Shown: positions 1 through 10,731 of the stretch, one piece after another
Layout: each line of letters starts with the position of its first letter
Numbering within the stretch: position 1 is the first letter of the stretch
Source: Mytilus trossulus
Taxonomy: Eukaryota > Mollusca > Bivalvia > Mytilida > Mytilidae
Reading direction: 5' to 3'
Assembly: GCF_036588685.1 (NCBI RefSeq)
Contig: NC_086379.1
Location: 13,935,862-13,999,861, forward strand
Length of the DNA stretch: 64,000 bases
Made by a program: the position numbers and the translations under genes
Notes under the pieces: model-generated
Database searches by the model: none
The model's input: only the letters and a program-made list of their open reading frames with translations
What the model was told of the DNA's origin: nothing

Positions 1-1907
1 CAAGTTTTACATTCTCTTTCTTTAAATAACCGTACACCTACAATGCATGCATTGTCCATCTCTAGCTAAGGGGTTAAATTAAAGTTCACACGAATACGGA
101 TTCAATTTTTTGAACTATTCACTTGCAAGTGAACAATTCATCATCAATGTTTCTCAGCTTAATTTGATAAAATTGATCCATGGCTGCTAAAAGCGAATTA
201 TGATTTCACTATTTTCAAAACTTTCATTACTGATTGAGCAAACAAAACGTATTTAGATTTTCGTTTATCCTGTAGCTAGTGCCTTTTAGGATAAAAATAC
301 CAAACTTTAAGTCAGATTTCATTGCACAGTCTAACTGCTACGGAATAAAAGCTCCTTCGATTTCATAATATAAGTTCCAAAAAAGAAGAAGTATTCTGGA
401 ATAAATATTACAGTATATGTTCCTAACGGAATAAGTATTACAGTAAATGTTCCTAACGGAATAAATGGTATATAATATGTGTTCCAACAGGAATAGGCAT
501 TATGACATTGTTTATAACAAAGTTAGGCGGAACAAATATACATTGACATTAAGACCAACAAGACTGATATATCCGACTTAATCCAGGCTCTTTAATTTAG
601 CTTTGCTGTTTAAGATGCATTACAATATACGGGTAAATAACTTTAGGTATACGAACCTGTTCCTGATATTTTCATAAAATCATGAATTATGAGTGACTAC
701 ATAATGACAATTCTAATAGATTGGTGTGAATTTAAGTACTTTTAAAAGATATATTGACAAAAGGATTGCTCATCCGATATATATAAGCTTGCATTGCTTT
801 TGGGTGTACAAGCATGAATAATCAACGTATTGCAATTTGAAACCAGTTAAAATATTTATTTAAATTCAGCATTTAGCTCCTTTATTTGGCCTACAAGACG
901 CATATGTAGCTTTTTACCAATTGTTACTAATTTGTCTAATAAGTGATACGATAACAGAGTTAATTAACCATACCGCTTTCATAAATTTAAAATAAATTAT
1001 CTAAACGGGAAAAATTATCATGATTTAAAAACCTTGGCCTGTGATAAAGGAAGTTCAAATATATGTGTCATTACTTTATAGCTTCAATTGATTGTACTTA
1101 TCTCATAAAACAGAAAATAGTTTTTAATTTTTATAACTAGACTGTAATAAATTATGAACTAATTTGAAAATCAACAAAAGTCATAATATGAAAATAGATT
1201 GAATTATTAAACATAAGTTAAATAAGAATAAAGAATTTGTACTACCTGTAAATTCGGACGAGATAAGTCCCTTATCTTATTTACAAATCACACCTACATA
1301 CACACATTGCACATTTTACCTTAGGTTTTTGAAATATATATTTTTAAATCCTGTCCTTTTTTCACCTGAGTGCACTAAAATTTTATCTAAAAGACTGTAA
1401 TTAGACTGGAAAGATGACTGATATAAACTCTGCAAATAAAGTCAAGGATCGTGTTATCCTTTTTGGTTAATAAACAAACTGTTTTGATGGGGTAGTATTT
1501 TTTTGGAGGGGGGGAGGTATCAACAAAGAGAGAGCCAACTGGTTCAAGCATATTGGCTTTGTTGCTTTAGCGTTTGGGAAAATCAAAAACGCATTTTTTC
1601 TTACTTTTATTTTACATCAGCTCTATTTTTAAAAGTTTCATAATTTTTGAAACTACTAATTAACAATAGTTTGTCACAGTGATATAAATTATAAGCGTGC
1701 TTAAACGTTTTGATAACATTTCGGCTTTTGACGAAGAATTAACTTTTTGGAAAAATTATAAATAACATGATACAAAAAAACTGCAATTTTAACAGATTTT
1801 GGCAAAATTTTCACCGAAAACTGTATGCATGTAACAGTAACAGTTTTGAAAACAAAACAAAACTTTTCTCAACAAACCATAAACAACTTTAATGTAATAA
1901 TTTAAAA
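1..1907. other. AT-rich non-coding DNA
   Basis: No convincing coding exon, RNA gene or complete mobile element is visible. The only local structure is a three-copy 30-bp tandem repeat at 398-490, listed separately, and a G-rich stretch near 1505-1516. The 64-residue reverse-strand ORF near 1789-1983 has AT-driven composition and no recognisable domain. Confidence 0.6.
398..490. repeat. 30-bp minisatellite, three units
   Basis: Units begin GGAATAA at 398, 428 and 458 and end in GTTCCTAAC or GTTCCAAC. The first two differ by about two bases and the third is more diverged. The ends GGAA and TTCC are inverted, so each unit can form a weak hairpin. Confidence 0.7.
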
Positions 1908-2083
1908 ATCGTTTGCTTAATATCCTATCATAACTATACCATAACAACCCCCAAAAAACAGACAAAAAAAACGCGTCATGCATACAAAATTATAAGCCTA
2001 GAATCATTATCTAGCCAATTATCTGTTAGTTTAAACATATTGTATTTGCATAAACACGAGTTGGATGAGACACAAGTCAAACA
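1908..2083 (+). repeat. Direct duplicate of 5728-5912, copy 1
   Basis: Both segments share the run from TATCCTA..ATAACTATA through AATTATAAGCCTA to GCCAATTATCTGTTAGTTT and GTTGGATGAGACACAAGTC. They lie about 3.8 kb apart in the same orientation with scattered substitutions. No gene is visible in either copy. This is either an old segmental duplication or two copies of an unnamed interspersed repeat. Confidence 0.7.
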
Positions 2084-2378
2084 GACTTAGTAGTCTAATC
2101 CATTTAACATATTTTAAAATACAATATATAATATTAGAGCATTCATTTAAAGCATGTACACATTATTACCTGTTTTTTTTCTTCATTTCTATCAATTGTA
2201 TCTTGCTTACAAGGGGTAATAGCCAAAAAAATACCGGTTAAGAGGTAAACAAATTCTCAGAGCCGTAAGTTGGAAAATATCTCTTTTAAGGTGGTATGGG
2301 AGTCTAAAATAAAAATGATAGAATTTGTTCATACTTTGCCAAAACGTAGTATCTATTGATATATGTTGAAAAAAATAA

Positions 2379-3526
2379 CTAGAGGCTCTAAAGAGCCTGT
2401 GTCGCTCACCTTGGTCTATGTGAATATTAAACAAAGGAAGCAGATTGAAAATTGACTACAAAGGTCAATAACTCCTACAGGAGTCAACTGACCATTTTGG
2501 TCATGTTGACTTATTTGTAGATCTTTTTTTGCTGAACATTATTGCTGTTTACAGTTTACCTATATCTATAATAATATTCAATATAATAACCAAAAACAGC
2601 AAAATTTCCTTAAAATTACCAATTCAGGGGCCACAACCCAAAAAACAGGTTGTCCAATTCATCTGAAAATTTCAGGGCAGATAGATCTTGACCTGATTAA
2701 CAATTTTACTTCATGTCAGATTTTCTCTAAATTATTTGGTTTTTGAGTTATAAGCCAAAAACTGCATTTTACCCCTATGTTCTATTTATAGCCATGGCGG
2801 TCATCTTGGTTAGTTGGCGGGGTCACCGGACACAATTTTTAAACTAGATACCCCAATGATGATTGTGGCCAAGTTTCAAATAATTTGGCCCAGCAGTTTC
2901 AGAGGAGAAGATTTTTCTAAAAGATTACTAAGATTTACAAAAAATGGTTAAAAATTGACTATAAAGGGCAATAACTCCTAAAGTGGTCAACTGATCATTT
3001 TGGTCATGTTTGACTTATTTGTAGATCTTACTTTGCTGAACATTATTGCCTTTTACAGTTTATCTCTATCTGAAATAATATTCAAGATAATAACCAAAAA
3101 CAACAAAATTTCCTTAAAATTAACAATTCAGGGGCAGCAACCTAACAACAGAATGTCAGATTCATCTGAAAATTTCAGGGCAGATAGATCTTCACCTGAT
3201 TAACAATATTACCCCATGTCAGATTTGCCCTAAATGCTTTGGTTTTTGAGTTATAAGCCAAAAACTGCATTTTACCCCTATGTTCTATTTATAGCCATGG
3301 CGGCCATCTTGGTTAGTTGGCGGGGTCACCGGACACAATTTTTAAACTAGATACCCCAATGATGATTGTGGCCAAGTTTGGTTAAATTTGGCCCAGTAGT
3401 TTCAGAGGAGAAGATTTTTGTAAAAGTTAACGACGGACGACGACGGACGACGACGGACGACGACGACGGACGCCGGACGCAAAGTGATGAGAAAAGCTCA
3501 CTTGGCCCTTCGGGCCAGGTGAGCTA
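2379..3526 (+). repeat. Repeat family A, complete copy 1
   Basis: A 1.15-kb interspersed repeat that I recognise as abundant in mussels. It starts CTAGAGGCTCT with a subterminal hairpin at 2383-2398 (AGGCTCT, AA, AGAGCCT), followed by GCTCACC at 2404-2410. It ends in a strong hairpin: 14-bp arms at 3495-3508 and 3512-3525 with one mismatch around a TTC loop. The 3' arm GGTGAGC is inverted relative to the 5' GCTCACC. Inside are two diverged units of about 509 bp (starting near 2446 and 2955) and then a GACGACGGAC tract at about 3430-3478. No transposase is encoded, and the ORF at 3000-3203 lies within the repeat. Class unknown; non-autonomous DNA element favoured. Confidence 0.75.
3430..3478. 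repeat. GACGACGGA microsatellite inside family A
   Basis: Imperfect GACGGACGAC trinucleotide-like tract immediately before the 3' terminal hairpin of family A copy 1. Families B and C carry an equivalent tract at the same relative position. Confidence 0.85.
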
Positions 3527-3527
3527 A

Positions 3528-3790
3528 TAAAAATGATAGGTCACCGCGCATTTTCTCAAGCTACAGAACGTGAAAAAATGACACATTTTGTATGGATTAT
3601 ACAGGTAAAAACACCATTTTGTGATTAGAAACTAAACAAAATGATAGAATTGTTAAATACTTAAGGAAAAGATAGCTTTCAGACAATGCTTTGAGAATAT
3701 CAAAAGAAAAAATGGGTCACCGTACGTTTTTTCCGGCTAAAATACAAAATAGGAAAATTCCATGTAGAATCCTTCAGAAAATGCACTGTT
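3528..3790 (+). repeat. Duplicated 'GGTCACCG' repeat segment
   Basis: Two related stretches, one starting GGTCACCGCGCATTTTCTC near 3539 and one starting GGTCACCGTACGTTTTTTC near 3716, lie about 177 bp apart. An AAAATGATAG motif occurs at 2311, 3531 and 3647, on both sides of family A copy 1, which suggests that copy 1 inserted into an older repeat of this type. Confidence 0.5.
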
Positions 3791-4218
3791 TAAGAGTTAT
3801 TTCCCCTTTAAATGCCAAATTAAAAAACATATAAAAACAATCAAAAATGATCAACATTTGCAAATATATTAATATGTATAAATTATATTCTTATAAATTG
3901 GTTCTTTTAAAAGAAATTCACATTTTATATCTGCATTCCTGCATCAAATTTTGCTAACTTGACAGAAAAATCTGGACTTTTGATTCGCTGTTTTTTACAA
4001 TCCAGATGGAGGAAGACACCCATACCACCTTAATCATGATATATTTGTATAAAAATTCACATGGCGCAGCAGATAAACAAAAAGAATACGTAAATACAAA
4101 AAAACACATAAAAACCAACAACAAAATAACCAAACCCACTGACCTTAAAAGATTAACTATCTTAACAACAACCCTGTAACAAACTTAATATTTTGATATA
4201 TAATCAGTCAGGGGCATT

Positions 4219-4739
4219 ACTTAAACAAGTATTTTTTTTAAGTTACTTATATAGGTAATTTTTGTTTTAAAAAATCAAAAAAATACTCAATAGAGTTATT
4301 TTAAATTTCAATAGAAGCATGGACTTAATGTAGTTTTCCTGAATTTTTACATCATTTTATATCATAAAATGAAGAATTCATTAGATTTTAGAGGAGTATA
4401 GAGATAAAGGGTTACCATTCATTTATTTCTGTCTACCTTGAAGATTTTTGAGGAAAACGATATTTTAATAGTCCCAAGAGACCAATCTTTGATCCAAAAG
4501 CCTCGATATGAAAAATAAGTGCGTCAGAAAGGCAATATAGTGTTTCAGAAAGATAAGATTTTATATTTCACGCGAAAATAACCAGAAGACCGTGAAAATT
4601 TGTTAAAGCTAGTAAAATCTGTATAGTTGAACACCTATAAAAAAAATATTTAGAAAAATTTCTTATATAAGTAATATTTAAAATAGTCTCGTTTTCAATT
4701 TTACTTGTTTAGGTAATTTTAAATGTTACTTGTTTAAGT
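4219..4739. mobile_element. Possible MITE with inverted ends ACTTAAACAAGTA
   Basis: ACTTAAACAAGTA at 4219-4231 is matched by its exact reverse complement at 4727-4739. Further internal inverted similarity (TTACTTATATAGG against TATATAAGTAA) extends inward. There is no coding capacity and I could not define a target duplication, so the boundaries are approximate. Confidence 0.45.
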
Positions 4740-5727
4740 TGTGTAACTGTGATGAGAGAATTGTCTCATTGGTACCCATACCATATCTTCTTACATCTAT
4801 TAAACACATATTTGAAGATTTTTTCATATTGCTACTTAGTCAGTATTTTCAATGAGATTTTACGTTATTCAATCCTCAAAACAAAATGTTTGCACAAGTC
4901 CTGAATTAACTTCTTGCGTTGGAATAAGAAGATATAAACGTTTCTTTAAGGATATACTAACTAAAGGTGAAATAAAACAAATTCTAGAATTTGAAATTGA
5001 TACTTTAAGTAATAGCATTAGGTAAGGAACACAATGCTCTACTCATATTGGTTATGTAGCTCCTATTCGAGATCTACAATCTGCTTACATTTTGAAAAAC
5101 GACCTTTTATAAGCTATTAAAGTCATATAAAAGACAAATTTGTGTAATAGGGCAAAATATTTTTTTTTACCCTATATCCTAAGTAAATAAAGGCAACAGT
5201 AGTATACTGCTGTTCAAAACTAGGAAATCTATGGCCAAAAAACAAAATCAGGGTAACAAACTAAAACTGAGGGAAACCAAGGAGTTCGCACATCTGAAAA
5301 AACTTCCTAAACCTCACTTAAGTACATACATTCTTATGATACAAGACACAAAACAATTTATTTATAATCAGAAAGTTCACCATTGGGAAAAATTCAAGTT
5401 GTCAGTTCAACTTTTGAAATAGGTTAAATCAATAGCAAAAAAAAAAAAATCTTAACATTTGATATATATTAGAATGTATTATAATCTGTGTAATGTTATT
5501 GAGAATGACTGAGTGTATGATTTCCGAACATCTGTACCATACAATATAAGTTGCACTATATTTAGCACGTAATGACTTATCAATGTCATGTCACATATTT
5601 TCTCAACTACGTTCAGCACGGAACGTTAAAGTATAGTAATAAATAAAACCGAAAAATAATGTACCTCTTTATATATCTGAAATGTTTTTAGTTAGGTATT
5701 TTCATAAAAAAATTAATGTAAAAATAA
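4740..5727. other. AT-rich non-coding DNA
   Basis: No gene is supported. A short piece near 4755-4790 (TTGTCTCATTGGTACCCATACC) resembles the dispersed repeat seen more fully at 33158-33352 and 46780-46912. The 63-residue forward ORF at 5231-5422 is lysine-rich with no recognisable domain. Its last third resembles the degenerate repeats at 16.6 and 17.6 kb, so it is probably not a gene. Confidence 0.5.
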
Positions 5728-5912
5728 AATCATTTGCTCAATATCCTAACATAACTATATCATAACAACAACAGCAACAAAAACACACACAAAGAAAAAA
5801 ACGTCAGACGTACACACAATTATAAGCCTATCACATTTATGAAGCCAATTATCTGTTAGTTTAAACATATCGTATTTGCACAAAACACAAGTTGGATGAG
5901 ACACAAGTCAAA
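5728..5912 (+). repeat. Direct duplicate of 1908-2083, copy 2
   Basis: Second copy of the roughly 180-bp segment described at 1908-2083, in the same orientation. It ends in the shared GTTGGATGAGACACAAGTC. Confidence 0.7.
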
Positions 5913-6131
5913 CACAATGTTAACCTTAATTATTAATTAAAAAAAAACTTTTACGATTATTTCTGAAATGTTCGGTTTATACCTAATCAAATTTATGACT
6001 TGGAATAGAAAGCATAAATAGTTGACATAAAACGGACTTTAAATTGAGTTTACAACCTTTAATTCAAAATAAAGATTATTCCTAAAAACGGATCGACATA
6101 GTCAGTTAAGTTTCAGTCATGAATTCAAATA

Positions 6132-7693
6132 TCTATACTATTAAACGAGAAGACCTCATTCTTGGTGTCGCTTCTCTTCCTTCCACAATAAATCAATCAT
6201 CATGCCTCTGTGTCCAATAGGTAACATGCATAGTCGCATTTGTCATCTATTCCTATTATAATTCAGATTGAGTTATTTTGGGAGAAAAACGACAAAAAAG
6301 GAGTCCGGATATGATTCCGTCATCAGACTGATATTAGTCATAGATAAGACTTCCTGTTTGAAACATGCACAAATACAACCAATCGTATGATAGATAACAA
6401 AAATGAAAAATAGATAAGCCAATCAGAGCGTTCTCCATATCATGGTGTTTAGATCGCAAGAACCACAACTATTATACCTCCTTAGAGAGGACAATTATTT
6501 TCGTCTTTACCTACATGTAAACTAAGATTATACTACTTTAATATATAGAGACTCTCTGCATTCTGTCTACTGTTTTTTTTAAATGTTTACTATTTAAGGG
6601 GTCATACCTGTTGCATTTATATCAAAAAGAGTAAAACATGTGACACAAGTTCAACCAATCGTAGAGCGTTCTCCATATCATGGTGTTAAGATCGCAAAAA
6701 TACTTCCTTAGAGAGGACAAATATTTTTCGCGTTTATCTACATGTAAACTACGATTATACTACTTTAATATATAGAGACTCTCTGTATTCTGTCAGGGAA
6801 TTTCTATGCTAGTATAGAAAGTCCCTGTTTCTGTTTACAGTTTTCTTTGAAATGTTTATTATTTAAGGGGTTATACCACTTGCATATATATTAAAATAAA
6901 TAAAACATGCTCAACTTCATCTCAAACTACATCGACCAAAAACTTTTACCTGAAGTGGGACAGACGGACGGACGATCGAACAAACGAAAACGAACGCACG
7001 GATGCACAGACTAGAAAACATAATGCCCATAATTGGGGCATAACAATTTATTGTTAAAAGGGAAAATATTGATTTGGCAAAAATGGAAGTAAGGTAGAGA
7101 TTAGAGGGAGACAGGACCTTTTTCGAGGCGTCGGGATCGGGTGTTTTTAAGCTCGGTTTTTGGGGATTGATCATTACGAGATCCGGGAATATATTTTTCG
7201 ATTTCGGGATATTAATTTCTTTAAATTCTGCATCTCGGGATTTCATGGTTTTAAGTCCGGGATTTCGGGATCAGGACCCCACCGATCGACAACCCCTCAA
7301 ATTAGCCTTAGTCGGTATTAGTCATTTATACATGATTCAAATCCTACCATGTTAATAAGGCTCTCCAAAAAAAGTACTGATGGATTGTCATAGAAGCATA
7401 TTGTTTAGACTAATAAGGGTATATATATAAGCAGTTACATTTATTTCATGTTTGAAACGGTGCAAATTTTTAATTTGATTTGACTTTTACCAAAAGAAGC
7501 ATTGTTGCAAAGGAGAAGAATTTTGGTCATATGCCAGAAACACGAATATAATTGAATATAACAGAAAGGAAACAAATATCGGACTTTGGAAAAAGGGAGA
7601 TACCTTTTATGTTATTCTCCATACATAATATCTTTTACAAAAAATCACAGTTCACAAGCTGTATATGCCCGCGATTTCGCGGGTGTGTTCTAG
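6132..7693 (+). mobile_element. Non-autonomous Helitron
   Basis: The element begins TCTATACTATTAAACGAGAA, a typical Helitron 5' end. It ends in CTAG, preceded by a perfect hairpin at 7668-7683 (CCCGCGA, TT, TCGCGGG) with 10 nt between hairpin and terminus. It sits between an A (6131) and a T (7694), the expected Helitron target, and has no target duplication or inverted ends. Its interior has two diverged copies of a roughly 150-bp block (about 6418-6560 and 6655-6800; shared GCGTTCTCCATATCATGGTG and CCTTAGAGAGGACAA). No Rep or helicase ORF is present. The reverse ORF at 6917-7246 overlaps a GGACGGACGATCG tract and a CGGGAT-rich patch and does not look like a protein. Confidence 0.85.
6797..6830. 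repeat. Palindromic insertion within the Helitron
   Basis: CAGGGA-A-TTTCTAT and ATAGAAA-G-TCCCTG pair across a GCTAGT loop. The hairpin is present in the second internal block of the Helitron and absent from the first (compare about 6555), so it looks like a small insertion rather than ancestral sequence. Confidence 0.6.
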
Positions 7694-7869
7694 TCATATC
7701 TAAAATACCATGAAGTGCAAATAATTTCATGGATAGACTAGAATAAAAGAAAAATTAACGTAGGAAACTAAAATGTCTACATTTACACGAAGCGATTCAG
7801 AAACGTTTAATAAATTATTCTTTTAGATCTGCGAGCGATAATTATACATCTTTAATTGAAAATCTATTT

Positions 7870-8260
7870 CAATGACAAATTGTTTAAAGTTTGAAATGTA
7901 ACCGTCATCCGATCAATTCGATTTTAAAAGGAAATACTTTTAAAATATACCAAATACCATGAATTATACAACAAAAATAGGAATCAGTACACACGTGTGT
8001 ACAAAGGATGCGGCATCAGTGAACACGTATTCCTTGCTGTTTATCTACTGTTTCACTGGCAAGTGCGTTCGAGTCCTATTCTAGTTCACAATGATTGGTA
8101 GTTTTCCTACCGAATGTCCAGGGTTCACGCCGGGCTTTTCGTCCACCTTCACAAATAAAAACTAGTCGACACGAAAAGGCAAATAGGGCTGAAGAAGGCT
8201 TTAAATACCAAATATTGAATCAACTGATCATAATACACAGAGATTAATGTACATGTGTCT
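7870..8260 (+). repeat. Old duplicated block with tRNA-SINE-like core, copy 1
   Basis: The stretch from TTTAAAGTTTGAAATGTAAC (7884) through ATCAACTGATCA near 8218 is homologous to about 18975-19400 and, in its second half, to 17232-17465. The core at about 7985-8215 carries GTTCGAGTCC at 8068-8077, a good RNA polymerase III B-box, and ends in CAAATAGGGCTGAA..TTTAAATACCAAA. That ending resembles the GACGTTAAACACCAA tail common in molluscan SINEs. The A-box is degenerate. Because flanking sequence is shared as well, at least one pair arose by segmental duplication rather than independent insertion. Confidence 0.5.
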
Positions 8261-8789
8261 TACATAGAAAACAAGTCTCCATATTGAAGACCGTACTTTG
8301 ACCTATATCGGTTTACTTTTACAAATTTTGACCTGGATGGAGAGGTGTCTCATTAGCGCTCATACCACATATCTCTAAACAAATTTTTATCCCTCCAAAA
8401 AAATAGGGGTGACCTCCTGTGTTCGTAAATTTGAATGATTTACAATTCCTTATTTCAGAACGCAGAAGGGTTTAGGGGAGCACGATGTCATACTAAGGAG
8501 AGAGGAGGACGGAGGGTATTACGATTTCTTCTCAACTAATCATTCAATTTTAGCTGTTGCTACATGTACTTATATGAATGCTTGGTTTTTTGCGGCTTTA
8601 CAACGCGAACATTTATGTTTTGGGTTTTCGTAAACCTTTGTTACTTTATTCTGTGTTGCAGAATATTTTGATTTATAGTTCCTGTTTTAGAACACGAATG
8701 CTCTGAAATAATTTACAACGCAAGAAGTGCATTAAAACATTAATAGATGAAAAACTACTGTGCTGAAAGGACTTAAATATCTTGTTTTC

Positions 8790-9313
8790 ACGGGTGTCAT
8801 TCGGTTTATCGAGAGAAATGATCGTGAAAGAATATCCAACGGCGGTCAAGTATTGACGACGATCGTGAAAGTTCTGGTAATGGATCGTGAAAGACATTTA
8901 ATGTACATTCTAGTTCAGAATCTTTGAAAAAATCGTTTAATTTTCAAAACGCGGTACACTTCCGAACAAAAAAATATGTCTGTTAAAATGGTTTAACTTC
9001 CTCAGCATAACTGTGAAAGAAGATAAAGAAAATATGAAGTACTTTTTGAAAAAAAACACAAAAGGCGCAATGTTTGTCTATGAAATTAATTACAAATAAC
9101 ACGCTCTTTGTACCTATAATGGTCATATTTAAGAATATCATGATATATTTGAAATTTAATCTTTGGTGTATCTGATAGTACAGAAAAATTAAAGTATGTT
9201 TTTCCATTAAAAGCGTAATTTATTTATGAAAAACTTGAATTTGTTGAATTTCCATCAAACTTGATCGTGAAAGATCAGGCAACGTATTATTTCGATCGTG
9301 GAAGAAAATGCGT
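8790..9313 (+). repeat. Family E element (GATCGTGAAAG), copy 1
   Basis: A 0.5-kb element with three copies of the 11-mer GATCGTGAAAG near one end (8820, 8861, 8883) and two near the other (9263 and a one-mismatch copy at 9294). The reverse complement of the whole element recurs at 14450-14985: shared blocks include CGGGTGTCATTCGGTTTATC and the region around CTGTTAAAATGG against CCGTTTTGACAG. No domain is recognisable in the overlapping reverse ORFs at 8673-8897 and 8983-9207. I do not recognise the family. Confidence 0.7.
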
Positions 9314-9463
9314 GACCAGGCTTAATACTAGTAATCAGAAATCAGTATTTCTTTTACCATTTGATAAATCTGCAAGTGGTTGAAGCCTGTAACTATTTTG
9401 ATAAGCATGAACATTAAAGCTATTATCTTTTTTTCTATTGAACACTTTACCTCGAAAGTTAAA

Positions 9464-10370
9464 CTAGAGGCTCTAAAGAGCCTGTTTCGCTCACTTTGGT
9501 CTATATGAATATTAAACAAAGGACGCAGATGGATTTATTACAAAATTGTGTTTTGGTGATGGTAATGTGTTTGTACATCTTACTTTACTGAACATTCTTG
9601 CTGCTTACAATTATTTCTATCTATAATGAACTTGGCCCAGTAGTTTCAGTGGAAAATGTTAGTAAAAATTTACAAATTTTATGAAAATTGTAAAAATTGA
9701 CTATAATGGACAATAACTCCTTGGTGGGTCAATTGACCATTTTGGTCATGTAGACTTATTTTTAGGTCTTACTTTGCTGTACATTATTGATGTTTACAGT
9801 TTATCTCTATCTATAATAATATTCAAGATGATAAGAAAAAACGGTAAAATTTCCTTAAAATAACCAATTCAGGGGTAGCAACATAACAACAGGTTGTCTG
9901 ATCCATCTGAAAATTTCAAGGCAGATAGATCTTCACCTGATAAACAATTTAACACCATGTCAAGTTTGCTCTATATGCTTTGATGTTTTAGTTATAAGCC
10001 AAAAACTACATTTAACCCCTATGTTCTATTTTTAGCCGTGGCAGCCATGTTGGTTGGTTGGCCGGGTCACGCCACACATCTTAAAAACTTGACACCCCAA
10101 AGATAATTGAGGCTAAGTTTGGATTAATTTTGCCCTGTAGATTGTTGTTAAAGATTACTAAGATTTATGAAAAAATGATTAAAATTGACTATAAAGGGCA
10201 GTGACTCCTAAAGGGGTCAACTGACCATTTTGATCACGTAGCCTTATTTGTAAATCTGTTTTGATAGCAACCCACCAACAGGCTGTCGGATTCATCTGAA
10301 AATTTCATTTCAGAGATATCTTGACCTGATAAACAATTTTAAACCATTTCAGATTTGCCTTAAAGATTGA
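9464..10370 (+). repeat. Repeat family A, copy 2, 3'-truncated
   Basis: Starts with the same CTAGAGGCTCTAAAGAGCC hairpin and GCTCAC as copy 1. It retains the diagnostic lines TTCATCTGAAAATTTCA, GAGTTATAAGCC-like text and GGCAGCCATGTTGGTTGGTT, with many substitutions and deletions. The GAC tract and 3' hairpin are missing. The similarity fades near AGATTTGCCTTAAA around 10365. Confidence 0.7.
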
Positions 10371-10731
10371 GCTCTGTGAATCGGTCTATTGCAATTCGGG
10401 CAGACCGACACTAGTTAGCCAATAATATTGATATGCAACGTTTAAACCAAATGTTTTGTTATCCATCAGACAAAAAATCATAGCAAAAAAAGCACATTTC
10501 ATGTGTAATTTTGGATTGAACGATAACCAACATTTTGTGCAACAGAATATGTTAAGTTCTTTATAAACAACGCAGATAAGGATTGATTTAACTATATAGG
10601 ACATACTGTAAAATACCAAAGCGCAAATGCTGTAATGTCTTGTTTGCTTTACTTATGATAGTATATTTGTTGAACGTCAATAATATCAAGGTTTTTGCTA
10701 GAAGTGTCAAATGCGCTTAAGATTGTCATAA
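10371..10731. other. Non-coding stretch 5' of the Penelope-like element
   Basis: AT-rich sequence with no recognisable gene. The 77-residue reverse ORF at 10386-10619 has no domain. The 5' end of the retroelement may lie within the last 100 bp, but I cannot define it. Confidence 0.4.

Noticed and set aside
6917..7246. 109-residue reverse ORF
   Set aside because: Lies wholly inside the Helitron and overlaps GGACGGACGA and CGGGAT repeat text; not a Rep/helicase fragment.
10386..10619. 77-residue reverse ORF next to the Penelope-like element
   Set aside because: No domain, AT-driven composition, and not in frame with any exon-like boundary.
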